A stretch of DNA of 64,000 bases, from the NCBI GenBank assembly GCA_958450365.1, contig CAUEEP010000875.1, positions 372,001 through 436,000 on the forward strand, given 5' to 3'. Shown here piece by piece: positions 52,143-63,960 of this stretch. Each line of letters starts with the position of its first letter. The first letter of the stretch is position 1. This DNA comes from Mesorhabditis belari. Its lineage: Eukaryota > Nematoda > Chromadorea > Rhabditida > Rhabditidae. Position numbers and translations under genes: made by a program. Below the pieces are notes generated by a model. That model saw only the letters and a list, made by a program, of their open reading frames with translations, was not told where the DNA came from and did no database searches.

Positions 52143-55100
52143 TTAGTTTAATCCATGATTACGTATAGCAGTGGCTAAGCGAGTTCTTTGCAATCGATGT
52201 AACACCGCTTCTCGATCAGCACCGATATCCCGAGTGTATCCGGAACCTCCGTGACTGCGCCAATAGTATGATGTATCCAAAAGCGAACGAGCTAAAGGAT
52301 TTTATAAAATGAAAAACACCACGGAAATTATACCCGCTTCCAATATTTGATCGTCATCTTCTCTTTTCGTTGCAGCAGTAGTCACAAAGTCGCCCATAGC
52401 TTTGATCTCTTGAAACGCGCCGACCATTGTGTTCAAACGATGAAGGATTAAACCTTAAAAATTTCGTAGATAAAAATGTGGGGAAAACTCAACATACCTA
52501 CTGTTTGAACTAACAATATCCCAAAGAGTGCAAAGATAATCGAAAGTCCAAGCATTTCCACTTTTAACGGCACTTTTTGCTTGGTCCATTCTTGAGCTGT
52601 AGAATTCCAGCGGAACTGTTTAAAATCCTCTGAAAATAAAATGGATTTTCTTTTGTGAGTAAACCATACCATGAGGCATCCATGAAAAGGCGAGAACATC
52701 CTTGTGATTTTGTGTCAAGTAAATTGCCAAGACCATCAGCGCGTTAAGCAGAATCAGCGAGAAAGCCACATTGTTCCGTAAATCCTTTAAACCTTTAGCA
52801 TAGGCAAGATTTTGCTCGGGTGATGTTTGAATGGGCTAAAACATTCAAGAACTTTTTCAAGAACTGTATCAAACCTTCAAATAAGTGTCTATTAACTGAT
52901 CCCAAAACTGTTGCTCACTGGGCTTCAGCCTTCCTTTCTCACAGACCTAAACGGAAAATAAGTAAACATAATCAATTAACAAACTGACTTGTAAATATTC
53001 TGCGTCCATCCATAGATCTTTTTGTGATGTGCGTACCACCATTTCCGATCCATCGCTAAGCTCTCCCTGATCCAGATCTGATTAGTTCAAGGAGTTCGTG
53101 CTTCACTTACGTCACTTGAAACTTCCTCATCTTCCCATGGTTTCTCGGCTAACTCGTTTTCTCGAATTTGAGAGTCATTGAATGAATTTGGCCTCTGAAC
53201 AGCAATCTTGACTTCTTCCAGTTGCCGCTCAAGTTCCTCTATTCGCTTGTCGCCGGCTTTCTCTTTCCTTCGAAGAATAGTTCCAGTGGCACCGTTCCAG
53301 GCCTTTTTCAACTTTGTTTCAAGTTTCGATTCCTTTTTCGTTTCCTAAACCTAGTATACAACGTATAACTAAGGCAACTGACCTGACCAGTCGCCTTAGC
53401 CACAGCTTCTCGTGTTCCCCAGTTGATCACGTTCAAATTGATGAGCGAATAAAAAGAAAGGATCACATAAGTTGCAGGTATCATCAGGAAGAAAATCTAA
53501 AAGTTAGTGTTTAAAATGTATGAAGCCACTCTTACAATTCCATAAATGATGTTCGTGAACTCTCGTGGATGCAGACAAGCCGCAAATAAGAAGATGAATA
53601 TCATTCCAACGACGAACATCGAGGTCGGAGAAAACATGGCTAAATTTTCATGATTTTAATAAGAATGGTTTTCGCTCACTTTCCAAGACAATTTGGCTGC
53701 AAGTGGCAACAACAACTGCCAGCATGACGAACGCATAACCAATTGAAAGGACTTTTGCCACAAACAGTTGGATATTGCTCTCCATCGCAAAGCAGGTAAA
53801 TATGAAGAATCCAACTGGTACCGTGTTGTAGACGATAATTCGATCCATATTTACGTGAAAAGCCGCAACCTAAAATATAAGTTCGTAATTTCGTAATCAA
53901 CATTCTAACCTGAGCATATAGAAGCATGGAAAATATAATTGCAGGTCCCAACATCGAAAAGCCAATCACACAAAATTGATACAAAATATAAATCCTTGAA
54001 ATGCAGGCGTTGTTCGCACAAGCACGCTAAAGAAAATTGTTTTAAAGTGAACTCGAATTCCAACTCGATAATCCGCAAGAAGATCAATCGTATTGGCTAC
54101 AGATGATGGTGTCCATCTCCTCCTTTGGTTGAAGAATTCCTCAAAACCTTCTGGAGCGTAGGTCTCAGCATCAGATGCGGCCGCATATTCAATACGGTAT
54201 CCCTAAATATTAAGAACTTCAACGCTAAAAGATGTGCCTACTTGTTTCAACAGCAGTGTCGAAAGCCAACGATCCTCGCCTTGATCATATTGGACAAAGT
54301 GTCTTGGCTCCACAGCGGTTGTAGTATATTTGTGCATAACTAAAAGAAAGCTTATGACGTGCCATTTTTTTTGAAGCTTACTATTATCATCCATCAAAGC
54401 AGCCGCACGAAACAGGGAGAAACATCCTGGTGCACAGAGAACGCAACCAAAAACGTGTTCCGCGGCTTTCTAAATTGAAAAAAAGTAAGAACAAATTAGG
54501 ATTGAAATACCTGGAACCAATGCGCAATTGAATATTCAAACTTTTGGTACCAAACCATCATTCCTCTTCCAATCGGGTGAATTCTTCCACACGCACATCC
54601 AATATCCGACTTATTATGCATCAAGTTTAGAAGTCTAAGGATATCATTTAAAGTTAAAACCATATGATTACCGTAGGAATGCCTCTGGTTCAAATTTGGA
54701 ATCTCCATCAATGGCCAAAATATAAGTGTTCTCCGCAATCAGTTGCTTATCCTCGATCGACCTAAACAAAGCTGCAATGAGCTTCGACACAAATTTAGCT
54801 CACATATGTGACTCCATGATACGATGTCCAAGCAAGTAATACATGTACATAACCTTAATTTATTTATTCAAAAAATCCAAACAGAAATCTAACCTGACTC
54901 CAGCGTTTCTTGTGTCTAATGAGTTTCTTATCCTTCAAATGAATAAAAAGTAGAGTTCCAGCTGGCAATCGGACAACGAGTCGTCCACCGTATGCCGTTC
55001 CAATAAGCACTTTCGTCGGATCATTGCTGCTTGCATCCTCTTTGCCACTAAAATGATAAATTATAAATGGGTCCTGCTTATAAAACTTACTCAATCATCG

Positions 55101-57336
55101 AATTCAAAAGAGTAAAGAAAGTGCGGAAATATTCATTTGGTGCGCGTCCAAGTTCAGGCTGATCTTCCCAAGCGTCGTCAAAGAAGATGTGTGCTATAAC
55201 AAAGCAGTAATTATAAAAAAATTAACAATCAAACCTTCAAGACGGAATTTAGGAGTTTCATTAGCATTTCCTGCAAAGTGACGCGTTTTTCTCGTTGATA
55301 AATGAGCGCACTCCTCGTCCAACTTCAAAATGCTTCCGAACATTTGCTTCATTTCGTTCTCAGTTTCGTGCCACATTGTTGCGCAGATGTAGACATTTGC
55401 AGTCCTAAATAATTTGAATTAGCTTAAAAGTGTGCTCCAAACCGATCCCCCTCGGAACCCATAGATTGTTTACCACTGTGTTCATCAAGTATCGAGTCGA
55501 AATCGAGCTTCAGTAACTTCGATTCCTAAATTTACAATTAGAGTAAAACTTTTAAAAAAGCCAACATCACGACTGATTGCAAACTCAAACACCAGAAGAC
55601 TTTGTTCGATGCAAAAAGGATTCATAACCACCGGAGTTGCACGAATACTAAAAAAAATATAGAAACAAAATGTTATTTGCAACTAACATTTCGTCGTGTT
55701 TATCAAAGTTGGGCTGACTCGCAAACTGATATCCCTTGTACATTGAGATCAGCAACCACATCAGAGCCAAGTAAATGTCGTTGAAAGGTATTGGAGCTGC
55801 AATCCACTGGGAGCATCGGAAGGTGAGTCCGACCCTGTAAAACAAATAAACCAATTTAAAAGTCACAAAACGAACGCTGCAACTTTGCTAGCAATCCAAC
55901 AGTCTGGCGAAATATGACAATGTATCACGAGTGCCGTAAGCAGAAGTGGAGAGGTGAGGAAGATTGGATGAAAGCCCGACAAGACACGAAGCTCCAATCC
56001 AGCTAGCAGGCGAGAAGATATCCGTAAAATGATATGAAGCACACATAAACAAAGCGCGACTATGAGTAGAGGCCTAAATTTAAAACATAAAATCATTATC
56101 CTAATTTATCAAATACCAATGTTTCTCGGTGGATCTCCAATGGAACAACACGCCGGTCATTCCTTTCATCGTCACCTTCCCATTAGCAGCAGTCACTACA
56201 AAAACCGTTAGCGTAATAAAGATGCGGATAGTCGAAGTCAACAATCGAGTAGGCGCGTTCATTTTTCGAATACCATACTTCATCTAAATTGGAATTTGTA
56301 TTGATTGAAAAAGAGTTAATACCTGATGAAGATGATGAAAGAATGTTCCCGCATGGCCCACTCCAACCCACGATTCCCAAAATCCAAGTGATGCAAGCAT
56401 TATCGCCAACGGCAAAATAATGTATCGCTAAACAGAAGTTTAACAACCAACGATAAGTCGATATTTTTTCCTTACATCAAATTGAGTATCGAGCACGGTC
56501 CATAAATAACATCCAGCCGTCAACACAAGGAAGACGATAAATGAGGGAAAAGTGGCCAAAGTCATTCCAAATCGTTTCATTAACGAATGCTCGTCTTTCA
56601 TGGTACGTGACACGTCCATAAGCAGTTTTTGAGCCTAATTATAAAAAATAGAGAAAAGTACAAATTCTTTTACAATTGGGATAATCGGTAGACACGAAGT
56701 GATTAATAACGCCCTCAGCATGTCCAATTGCGGAAAAACATGGAAGAACATCAATAAGAAACCCATGGTACGGCACGTCTCAAGAAATATCACCTAAACA
56801 CGATTGGCTTTTCAAATCGTCGTTCAATCACTAACCGGGATATTAATTCCACCTTGACCCCTTCCAATTGTAGTTAAACGATAAAAGCATTGTACTATTG
56901 AAACCACATCAGGAACTATGTGTACCAACAAAAGTGAAATGTGTACACCGGCATGTAGGTTATCATCGCGATTCACTAAACAAGAGTTTCATTAAAAGAC
57001 ATAAATGAAAAGTGCACCTGCTCGTGGGCATTCCTTGCTAAACTTTGTCTCCAATGGACTGTGCGAAGGTTTACTCAAGTTGGTCGCCAAGAAAATGATG
57101 ATTCCCTTTGAAATAGCCGCTCCAAATAACATGATTGAGTGAAGAGCGACGAAAATGGAGAATTTGGCGAGTTGTAGGGCTGTGATCATCCATGGTGCAA
57201 ACGGTGGCGTGTAGACGGCCGACCGCTTTTGTGACCGAAACGCATCCCACTGCGCAGCATTCCCATCAACCATTCGGTTTCCCTTTCTTGCGACGACTCC
57301 TTGAGAACAAAATAACAAGATCAAAAATATTCTCAC
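52143..57336 (-). CDS. Chitin synthase (family 2 glycosyltransferase, multi-pass)
   Basis: Transfers GlcNAc from UDP-GlcNAc to growing chitin at the plasma membrane. The first exon (from 57336) begins [20 protein letters not shown]; a second in-frame Met (MVDGNAAQ, 57273) is an alternative start. N-terminal membrane segments follow (57300-55600). The catalytic block spans about 55400-54060: [13 protein letters not shown], then [49 protein letters not shown] and [11 protein letters not shown]. The hallmark motifs QGEDRW (about 54285) and QRRRWTPST (about 54115) are present, with [16 protein letters not shown] between them. Five or so membrane spans follow, then [15 protein letters not shown], a charged coiled coil ([14 protein letters not shown], about 53225), two more spans and a cytoplasmic tail ending RNHGLN. 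All family motifs are intact. I cannot say whether it is the chs-1 (eggshell) or chs-2 (pharynx) type. Confidence 0.95.
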
Positions 57337-57583
57337 GAATCAACATTCAAAGAAATCGACGGTTGTCTGACCAAAAAGTAGAAACTTTAAATCGTATTAA
57401 ACTTTATATTTTGATGAATGACACAAAACTCACAATCTACAGAAAGCAAAATAAACTGCTACACAAAGGTTAAATTAAAATGCACACGTTTTAGCAAAAT
57501 TCACAATTATTAAAAGCAAAATGAAAGTTAATATGCAACATATACATCGAAGAATACTTCGTGCAAGAAATGAGGATAATGCA

Positions 57584-58995
57584 TCATGCATCACACGAAT
57601 TTGGAAATTTCTTTGATAGGACTGAGTAGAACTCGCTGAACGAGAGAATCGGATCGTAAGCCATTGTGACGGGGTTGAGGTCTTCTGGTTCGGCGTCGAC
57701 TTCAAATTCGAACATTTGGCCCTCGTCGGCAAATTCCACCACATGTTCAGCCTGTACCAGTTGGTCGACCGTTATGTACTAAAGAAAATCGTCTTCGCAG
57801 CTCCGTAAAAATTGAAACCTGATGGCGTGCTTGTGTAGATTTGGTTTTGATGACCGTCTTGTCGAGATAGCTGATCACTACGTACAATCTTGAATTTCTT
57901 GGTGTAGTGAGATGGAAGTTGACCAAGTAGTCGCCCCGTATCTTCTTCAATGTTGCTTCATTTTTGACGAACGATGCAATATGGCCCTGCGCTTTCATCT
58001 AAATTTAAAGCTAAAAGAGAATATGAAAAAAACGTTACCAATTTGCGAGGGTTTTTTGCGTCGCGGTATGAACCATACACGCATCCTCCCGTTACCCTAA
58101 TTCCATGTTCGCGTATCGCCATTAGATCTTTGAGGAAGGTGCCCATATTGGTGTACACATCTCGCGTCTCGAGCCTGAAAAGCGATCGGCTGATGGCTTG
58201 CACGTCAGGCTTTATCAGCATGTCCTAAAACAAAATCATTATAATTTTTTAAATGCGTTTTTCACCCGAATAAACTCAATCAATTTGTTGTCTTGCAGCG
58301 TCTTCAGCCAAATATGGCAATTTCTAGGGCGATCTAAAAAACCGCTTAGAATAAAACCTCACAAGAATCTTTACCTGCGAGATGTTCGATCATGTGTTGG
58401 ATAGACGTGTTGAGTACCGTTTGATCAATCTAAAAAGCACTGTACAGCTTTTAGGTAAGCAATAAAACCTTGTTCGTTACGTCCACCCGAACGACAATCG
58501 ACTTGATCTTGGAGGCGTTCGAGTAGTCGCCACTTTCCACCATATAAACGAAAAGCTCTTCATCGTCGTCGGGGATTGTCTAAAGATAAAATTTTAATTG
58601 TTTATCACATTATTTACATCAAGAATTTAGTTGCTTCCTTTGGGCACAAGAAAATAAAACTCAATGCGCTTCATTTTTTTTTTTCTTGGACACTTGCAGA
58701 CTGTGTTGCGTAGTATACCCTACATTAATCGCGCAAATGCCAAATGTATACCCTTTAGGAAAATTGGTCCAAATGGATCTAAACTTGTACACACTAAATG
58801 TAAAACTACCTTTTGAAATGGGACGTCGGTGTGATTCGTTAGGATGATGCTGCTTTTGAGATTTTCGATTGAGTCGTTTAGTGTCTTGATAATCGTGGTT
58901 TCCTTATTCGATGAATTGTCCCTGGGAATTTCGAGTGAATCATTGAAAACAAATGGCGTCGCTCTTAGCTCATCTTTTTCTTCCAGCTCCGGCAT
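57584..58995 (-). CDS. Unrecognised protein, about 330 aa
   Basis: Seven or so exons on the minus strand. The first (MPELEEKDELRATPFVFNDS, from 58995) is preceded at 59009 by TTTTAG, a possible trans-splice acceptor. Others encode DDDEELFVYMVESGDYSNAS (about 58475-58580), NCHIWLKTLQDNKLIEFIR (about 58266-58330), HGIRVTGGCVYGSYRD (58040-58225) and LVNFHLTTPRNSRLYVVISY (57820-57998). The last (57584-57778) is acidic and ends KKFPNSCDA. There is no signal peptide or membrane segment and no catalytic motif that I recognise. It starts 667 bp after the upstream gene and stops 248 bp before the chitin synthase start. Confidence 0.6.
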
Positions 58996-59176
58996 CTGCG
59001 TCTTGCCCTAAAATAAAACATTAGACAAAAGATCGAATCAAGAAAGAAAACGTGTAATAAACACAAGAAATTCAATTTCCGAATGACAGGAAGTGCGCGA
59101 AAGAAGAAATGAAAGATTCTATCAATTTTCCCGACAAAATCTCTTTGAAAAACACCTTTTCAGCTTAATCACTGAA

Positions 59177-59463
59177 TACCGTATTTCTTCGAATAGAAGA
59201 CCGGGTAAAGAGTATCATAGCGTACTCCTGCGTAGCAGCCCTTTTTAAAATTTCTTTTCTGCATAAAAGCTTTCAATCAAGTGCTATAGAGCTGGAAAAT
59301 GGCTCAAAAGTCTGTTAGCTCATGTGGTATTTTTGAGTCATTCTCCAGCCCTATAGCACTTCATTGAAAGCTTTTATGCAGAAAAGAAATTTTAAAAAGG
59401 GCTGTTACGCAGGAGTACGCTATGATACTCTTTACCCGGTCTTCTATTCGAAGAAATACGGTA
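59177..59463. mobile_element. 287-bp near-perfect hairpin, ACTCGAATAGAAGAC family
   Basis: Ends TACCGTATTTCTTCGAATAG and its reverse complement. The arms of about 130 bp pair almost perfectly through GGGTAAAGAGTATCATAGCG and TGCATAAAAGCTTTCAATCA. It lies between two co-oriented genes. High arm identity suggests a recent insertion. Confidence 0.92.
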
Positions 59464-59607
59464 TCTCTTAATTTTCTGGCGACAAAAACTTGGCTCTCTA
59501 ACAGTTCCGTTTCCGTGTTCTTTCAAAAAGCTAAACCTCGGAGTTCGACATATTTAAAGTTTGTTTGTGCTTCAGCATAATAGTCTTGTGAACATCTTTA
59601 TCGCTTT

Positions 59608-59613
59608 ATTGTC
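59608..59613 (-). promoter_or_regulatory. Poly(A) signal AATAAA
   Basis: AATAAA on the minus strand about 50 nt beyond the stop of the 59662-61712 gene. Confidence 0.5.
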
Positions 59614-59661
59614 ACCACAAATCACAGAAATTTCATGCAAGCACAATACGAGAAATAAAAG

Positions 59662-61712
59662 TTAAACGAGATATTGTTTTTCTTCTTGTCCGTTATTTCT
59701 CTTTTGATCTTTCTCGGCTCCACTTCTTGTCGATGCGCTCATCGACTAAAAAATAAGTTTGTAACCGTATATAAAAGTTTGTTTTTAATCATTCTAGTTC
59801 TAATAAAAGATGTAAAAGGCAAATTAGAAACCGTACGACAGCTTGAGGTTTTGCACTCGGGGCAGCATCCTGAGCGGCGGCCGAACTCATCGTGTGATTC
59901 TCAAGTTCTTTTGCCATTTGTAGAGCCCGTTGATATTCGTTTGCATAGTGCTGAATAGAAAAATTTGGTAAAGACCGACCGATTCAAACTAACAAATAAT
60001 GATCTAAAAGCAAACCACATCACGTTGAACGTTGAACGACGAATGACCGATATTGTGTTCCTCGGTGCCTTCTCCAAAAGTGACTCTCTTTTCGGTTGGT
60101 TGTGTGGGGCCTGGTGTTGGTGGATCAGGCTGAAATTATATATTTATTGGTTAGCTTAAATAGCAAACTTTCTCAGAAGTCTCTATTTTAAGATAAAAAA
60201 CTTACAATAAATAGATGTCCATGTGTGCGATCCCTTGGTTTATAGGTTTCGAGGACGTTTGTCTCATCGAAATAGGCACGGCGAACACGTGTCAACCCAC
60301 GCGAATGAACCCAGGTCCACTAAAAGTTCGAAATTTAGCTTTTTTTATTAAAAACAGTAGCTAAACAGCTAAACAATCACATGTCAGTCAAATTTTGCTT
60401 AAAGTAGAGCTTGTAGATTAGGTACTTTATGCTCTACTGCTTTAAAAACTTTAGATTTACCTCATACATGTATCCACCAAGAACGAGAATGGCGAGTTGC
60501 AAAAGAAGCGCGAAACCAGGTAAATGAACAGAGACCGCTGTTTGACACATCAACACCCCAAAGCTAACTGCGCACACCATCAGCACACACACCGTGAAAC
60601 GAGTACTGAAATTAAAAAATTAACACAAAAGTGAAGATTTCAATGATAGCACAAGTAAATACAGTCAAACCTCGATAACAAACAGATATTTCCGTATCTC
60701 GACGAGTAAAATTAGTATAATTTTAGCCTCGATAACAAACATTACGCCTTTCCACACTTCACTAAGTAGCTGAATTCTAAAATGCGCCCCAAAGCGCAGC
60801 TATTCAGTCTGTAGCCGAGTACCTTTTAGAAGTGAATGTAAAAAAAAGAATTAGTTTTTCACCCATTTTGATAATTTGCACTTCTTTCTGAATTGTAATA
60901 CGCGAAGTTTCAGTATTTTTATTCCAGTTTTATTTCTATTTATTGTCTAGCCTCTTTGTGCAACTTGTTTGATTGAATTTGATTGAATGTTTTGTGTTCT
61001 GTATTGGTATCAGCAAAAGTTGTGCAAAGAAGCTACCCTTGTTTATTGCATTAATAATAAAAACAATCTTAATTGTGTAATTGAAAACATTGTTAGTACC
61101 AAAGAGCACCGTTTTCTACATTTTTTACTGTTTTTAGAGCATTTCTTAGGATTATTAAGGCAAAACCCCAATCACAAAAAACCTCGATAACAAAAAGGTT
61201 TTTGAAAATCCTTTTAGTTTTTTTGTTATCGAGGTTTTACTGTATATTGGATAGTTGAATTGAAATCATTTGAAGCAAATGCTTTATAATTTTCAAGAAA
61301 GAAACCAACTCTCGTGAGGTCGATTTGTGAAGAGCTTTCGTCATCGACTGAGATGGGGTCGTTGTTCGCATTGTTTTCAGCTCTAAAAGAAAAGAAACTT
61401 TAAATGTTACTAGAGATTTAGCACCTAAGTATTCTAAGATACCTAAGATAGGTATCTAAGTAAATAGTTGTAAATAGCTCTAAGTAAATCACTGGGGTCG
61501 TGGTTTGCATTGTTTTCAGCTCTAAAAGAAAAGAAACTTTAAATGTTACTAGAAATTTAGCACCTAAGTATCCTAAGATACCTAAGATAGGTACTACGGC
61601 AAGTAAATAGCTGTAAGTAAATAGCTGTAACTAAATCACTACTTTAAAATCGCAAAAACAACGTACCAGTTGATGGTCCCTGGGTAGAGTTCTGTGTGGA
61701 GACAATCGACAT
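59662..61712 (-). CDS. Two-pass membrane protein with PP1 RVxF-type motif (inhibitor-2-like?)
   Basis: Seven exons, all in phase, give 229 aa: 61667-61712 (start ATG), 61310-61382, 60461-60605, 60206-60319, 60016-60129, 59837-59950, 59662-59745. A Ser/Thr-rich N-terminus is followed by two hydrophobic spans (TRFTVCVLMVCAVSFGVLM, then FALLLQLAILVLGGYMYE). The cytosolic part has YFDETNVLETYKPRDRTHG and PDPPTP, which resemble the FDEMNILATYHPADKDYG...PSTP block of protein phosphatase inhibitor-2. It continues with KRVTFG, a perfect PP1-docking RVxF, and HYANEYQRALQMAKELE, recalling inhibitor-2's HYNE..NIKLARQL. A membrane anchor is not usual for inhibitor-2, so the assignment is tentative. Membrane topology and gene structure are firm. 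Confidence 0.6.
60661..61246. mobile_element. pogo/Tigger-like MITE in an intron
   Basis: Ends CAGTCAAACCTCGATAACAA and, inverted, CAGTAAAACCTCGATAACAA with flanking TA. About 586 bp, AT-rich, with no transposase. It fills most of the intron between exons 60605 and 61310. Confidence 0.85.
61360..61590. repeat. Direct duplication covering an exon boundary
   Basis: The segment with GCATTGTTTTCAGCTCTAAA and CACCTAAGTATTCTAAGATA occurs at 61367-61475 and again at 61497-61590. The copy therefore includes the first bases and splice acceptor of exon 61310-61382. Confidence 0.85.
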
Positions 61713-62428
61713 TGACAGTGCTGATATCTAAAAAAATCCCTTATAGATCATGTTATTGCAAAAATTTTATGCTAAAAATCTAAAAATCGAGATATTTACA
61801 AACAAAAATTTCATATTTCAACAAAAATTACATATTTCAACAAAAATTAAAAGCTCAATTTCTTTTAAAACACTTTAACAATCTCAAAATTCATAAAACT
61901 ATGAACAAATCAATAAATAGATTTTAAAAAATCAATAAAACTTTAAAAACAGACCTTCTCAAGAAGCGTAGAAAAAAAATGAGGAAATATTAGACTCATT
62001 TCTTTTTAAATAAGCCAATTAAACTCGTATAAGTGCTAATTTTTCCTTGATTCATGTTAATTTTACATTAATATGCAATTTTGTAATTAAATTTTTTAAA
62101 ACCTTACAAATGTGATGAGATTTTGTTATCAAAACTAGATTTTCGTAGATTACAAGGGTTTTCTCGAAAAGTCATTACTTTTCAATGGTACTTGAAGAGA
62201 GAAGGATGTATTTAGATCAAAACCCCTCACCAACCTCACCATTTGCTCTTTCCCCCAGCAATTTTAAAGCTTTTCCTATTTATGCCTGCTAAAATAATAT
62301 GTAAGTTTTTATTTATTGCCTTAAAACGCATAAAAGTTCACAAGATTAATATCATCATTGAGCTAATCATCAAAATGAAGCTTAAAGTTTGAACTTTGAA
62401 ATCTTTTCTAAAACATGTCCCTTTCTTT

Positions 62429-62566
62429 AAACTATCGTCATCTTATCTCTATTTTTATCCAATCTATTCACTTTTAGCTGATTCTGTAAGGGTTTACAAA
62501 AGATATCGAAAGATATAAAAAGTGAATAGATTGGATAAAAATAGAGATGAGATGACGATAGTTTTG
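62429..62566. repeat. Inverted repeat
   Basis: AACTATCGTCATCTTATCTC at left and GAGATGAGATGACGATAGTT at right, pairing through TTTTTATCCAATCTATTCAC. Loop of about 50 bp. ACAGATCTGTACCGGAAAGG-type short repeats follow to 62715. Confidence 0.85.
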
Positions 62567-62968
62567 GTTCCTTTTCTCTACAGATTTTTTCTTTTTTCCT
62601 TTTCTCTACTACAGATCTGTAGAGAAAAGGAATCAAGTCTGTACCGGAAAGGAACCAAATCTGTACCAGAAAGGAGCCAAATCTTTAGAGAAATGGAACC
62701 AAATCTGTAGAGAAAAGAAAAGAAAGGGAGATGTTTTAGAAAAAGTTGTTTATTGCTTTGTTTTGAGAAGAGGAAACTCTGCAGTAACCCTTACTGTCGA
62801 GTATCTTGTCTCTACAGTAATCCTTACTTAATTTGTCATTTCTAAATCATGTTCCAATTACTATAATCAAGGCTAAAAGGTGCTTTTGATTGAATACTAG
62901 CAAAAAAAAAGTTTCGAGCGATTTTTCGAGTCTTTTACAGTTACAGTGTGCAGTTACCCGAAGAATTG

Positions 62969-62974
62969 TTTATT
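62969..62974 (-). promoter_or_regulatory. Poly(A) signal AATAAA
   Basis: AATAAA on the minus strand, 29 nt after the TGA at 63003. It supports a transcript end here. Confidence 0.45.
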
Positions 62975-63002
62975 CAAAACGACACTAAAACAAATTACAT
63001 TT

Positions 63003-63092
63003 TCAAAAAAATGAAATTTGTCCTGGCATCCCTTGTTTCCTTGCCTTGACGATCATTTCTTTACCCGGAGTTGACAAATACGCTCCTGGCAT
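63003..63092 (-). CDS. Probable last exon of an upstream minus-strand gene
   Basis: TTTTAG at 63093 is followed by a 90-nt frame encoding MPGAYLSTPGKEMIVKARKQ and ending GMPGQISFF before TGA. A poly(A) signal lies 29 nt downstream (62969-62974). No earlier exon could be found before the window edge and no family is recognised, so frame and reality are uncertain. Confidence 0.35.
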   Translation of the reverse strand: MPGAYLSTPGKEMIVKARKQGMPGQISFF

Positions 63093-63284
63093 CTAAAAAA
63101 AATAAATTAGTACCAGTAAACAAGAAGCGAACGAAAATAATCAAAAAATTTTTTAAGTGTTAAAAGACTTTTGCACATGACTGTAACACCTAGGTTTAAA
63201 AGTTCAAAGTTCAAAAGTTTTCAATTCAAAACCAAATTTTAGAGTCTAAGAGTACAAAAACGTAGAGTGTGTTGCTCGCGAGTA

Positions 63285-63545
63285 AGTAATTAGTGAGTAA
63301 TCGAGTAAATTTGCATCAGTAATGTTTTACTCGAGTAATTGTCGAGTAATGCGTTTTCTAAAAAGTGCGCCTGCGCGAAAAAAAAAATAAAAGCAATTTT
63401 TGCGCAGGTTTTTCAAAAAAAAAAAAATCAATTTTTACATTGGAAGGGAATTTCCCACCAAATCAGTTAAGCGGCTGAGTATCTTTAAAAAGTGTCTTAT
63501 ATAATGCGGGGCTCGTCATTTTTGCGTCATTTTTTTTGCAATAAT
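63285..63545. repeat. Second copy of the GAGTAATTACTCGAGTAA dispersed repeat
   Basis: Shares GAGTAA-rich text, ACCAAATCAGTTAA and GGCTGAGTATCTTTAAAA with 30575-30810, in the same order. The interior differs (TGCGCAGG / CCTGCGC inverted pair). Confidence 0.75.
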
Positions 63546-63724
63546 TTTTGCTAAAAGTAGGGGTAATTTTTTCGCAATTGTGCGTTTTAAAAAACGCATT
63601 TCTCGCGAGGAACACACTCTAGCAGCGTGTAGAGTCCACTCTACAAAAATGAGAGCTTGAGATCAAGATTTAAGCAGTCAATCTAAAAGAGATGACTGTA
63701 CATGGCTCATCTTTGCTGCAAATT

Positions 63725-63960
63725 TGTTTTTTTTTGTTTTATATTTTTATTTTTCTGGTTTTTGTTTGTTTTTGCTTGTTTTTGGTTATTTTTGTTTGTT
63801 TTTTGTTTGTTTTGTTTGTTTTTGCTTGTTTTTGGTTATTTTTGGTTATTTTTGTTTGTTTTTGTTTGTTTTTTGCTTGTTTTTGTTTGTTTTTTTGTTT
63901 GTTTTTTGTTTGTTTTTGTTTTTTTTGGTTATTTATTTTTGTTTCTTTTATTTTATTTGG
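63725..63960. repeat. T-rich (TTTTTGTTTGT)n minisatellite
   Basis: About twenty imperfect units. Phe-Val-Cys and Lys-Gln-Thr frames here are artefacts. Confidence 0.9.
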
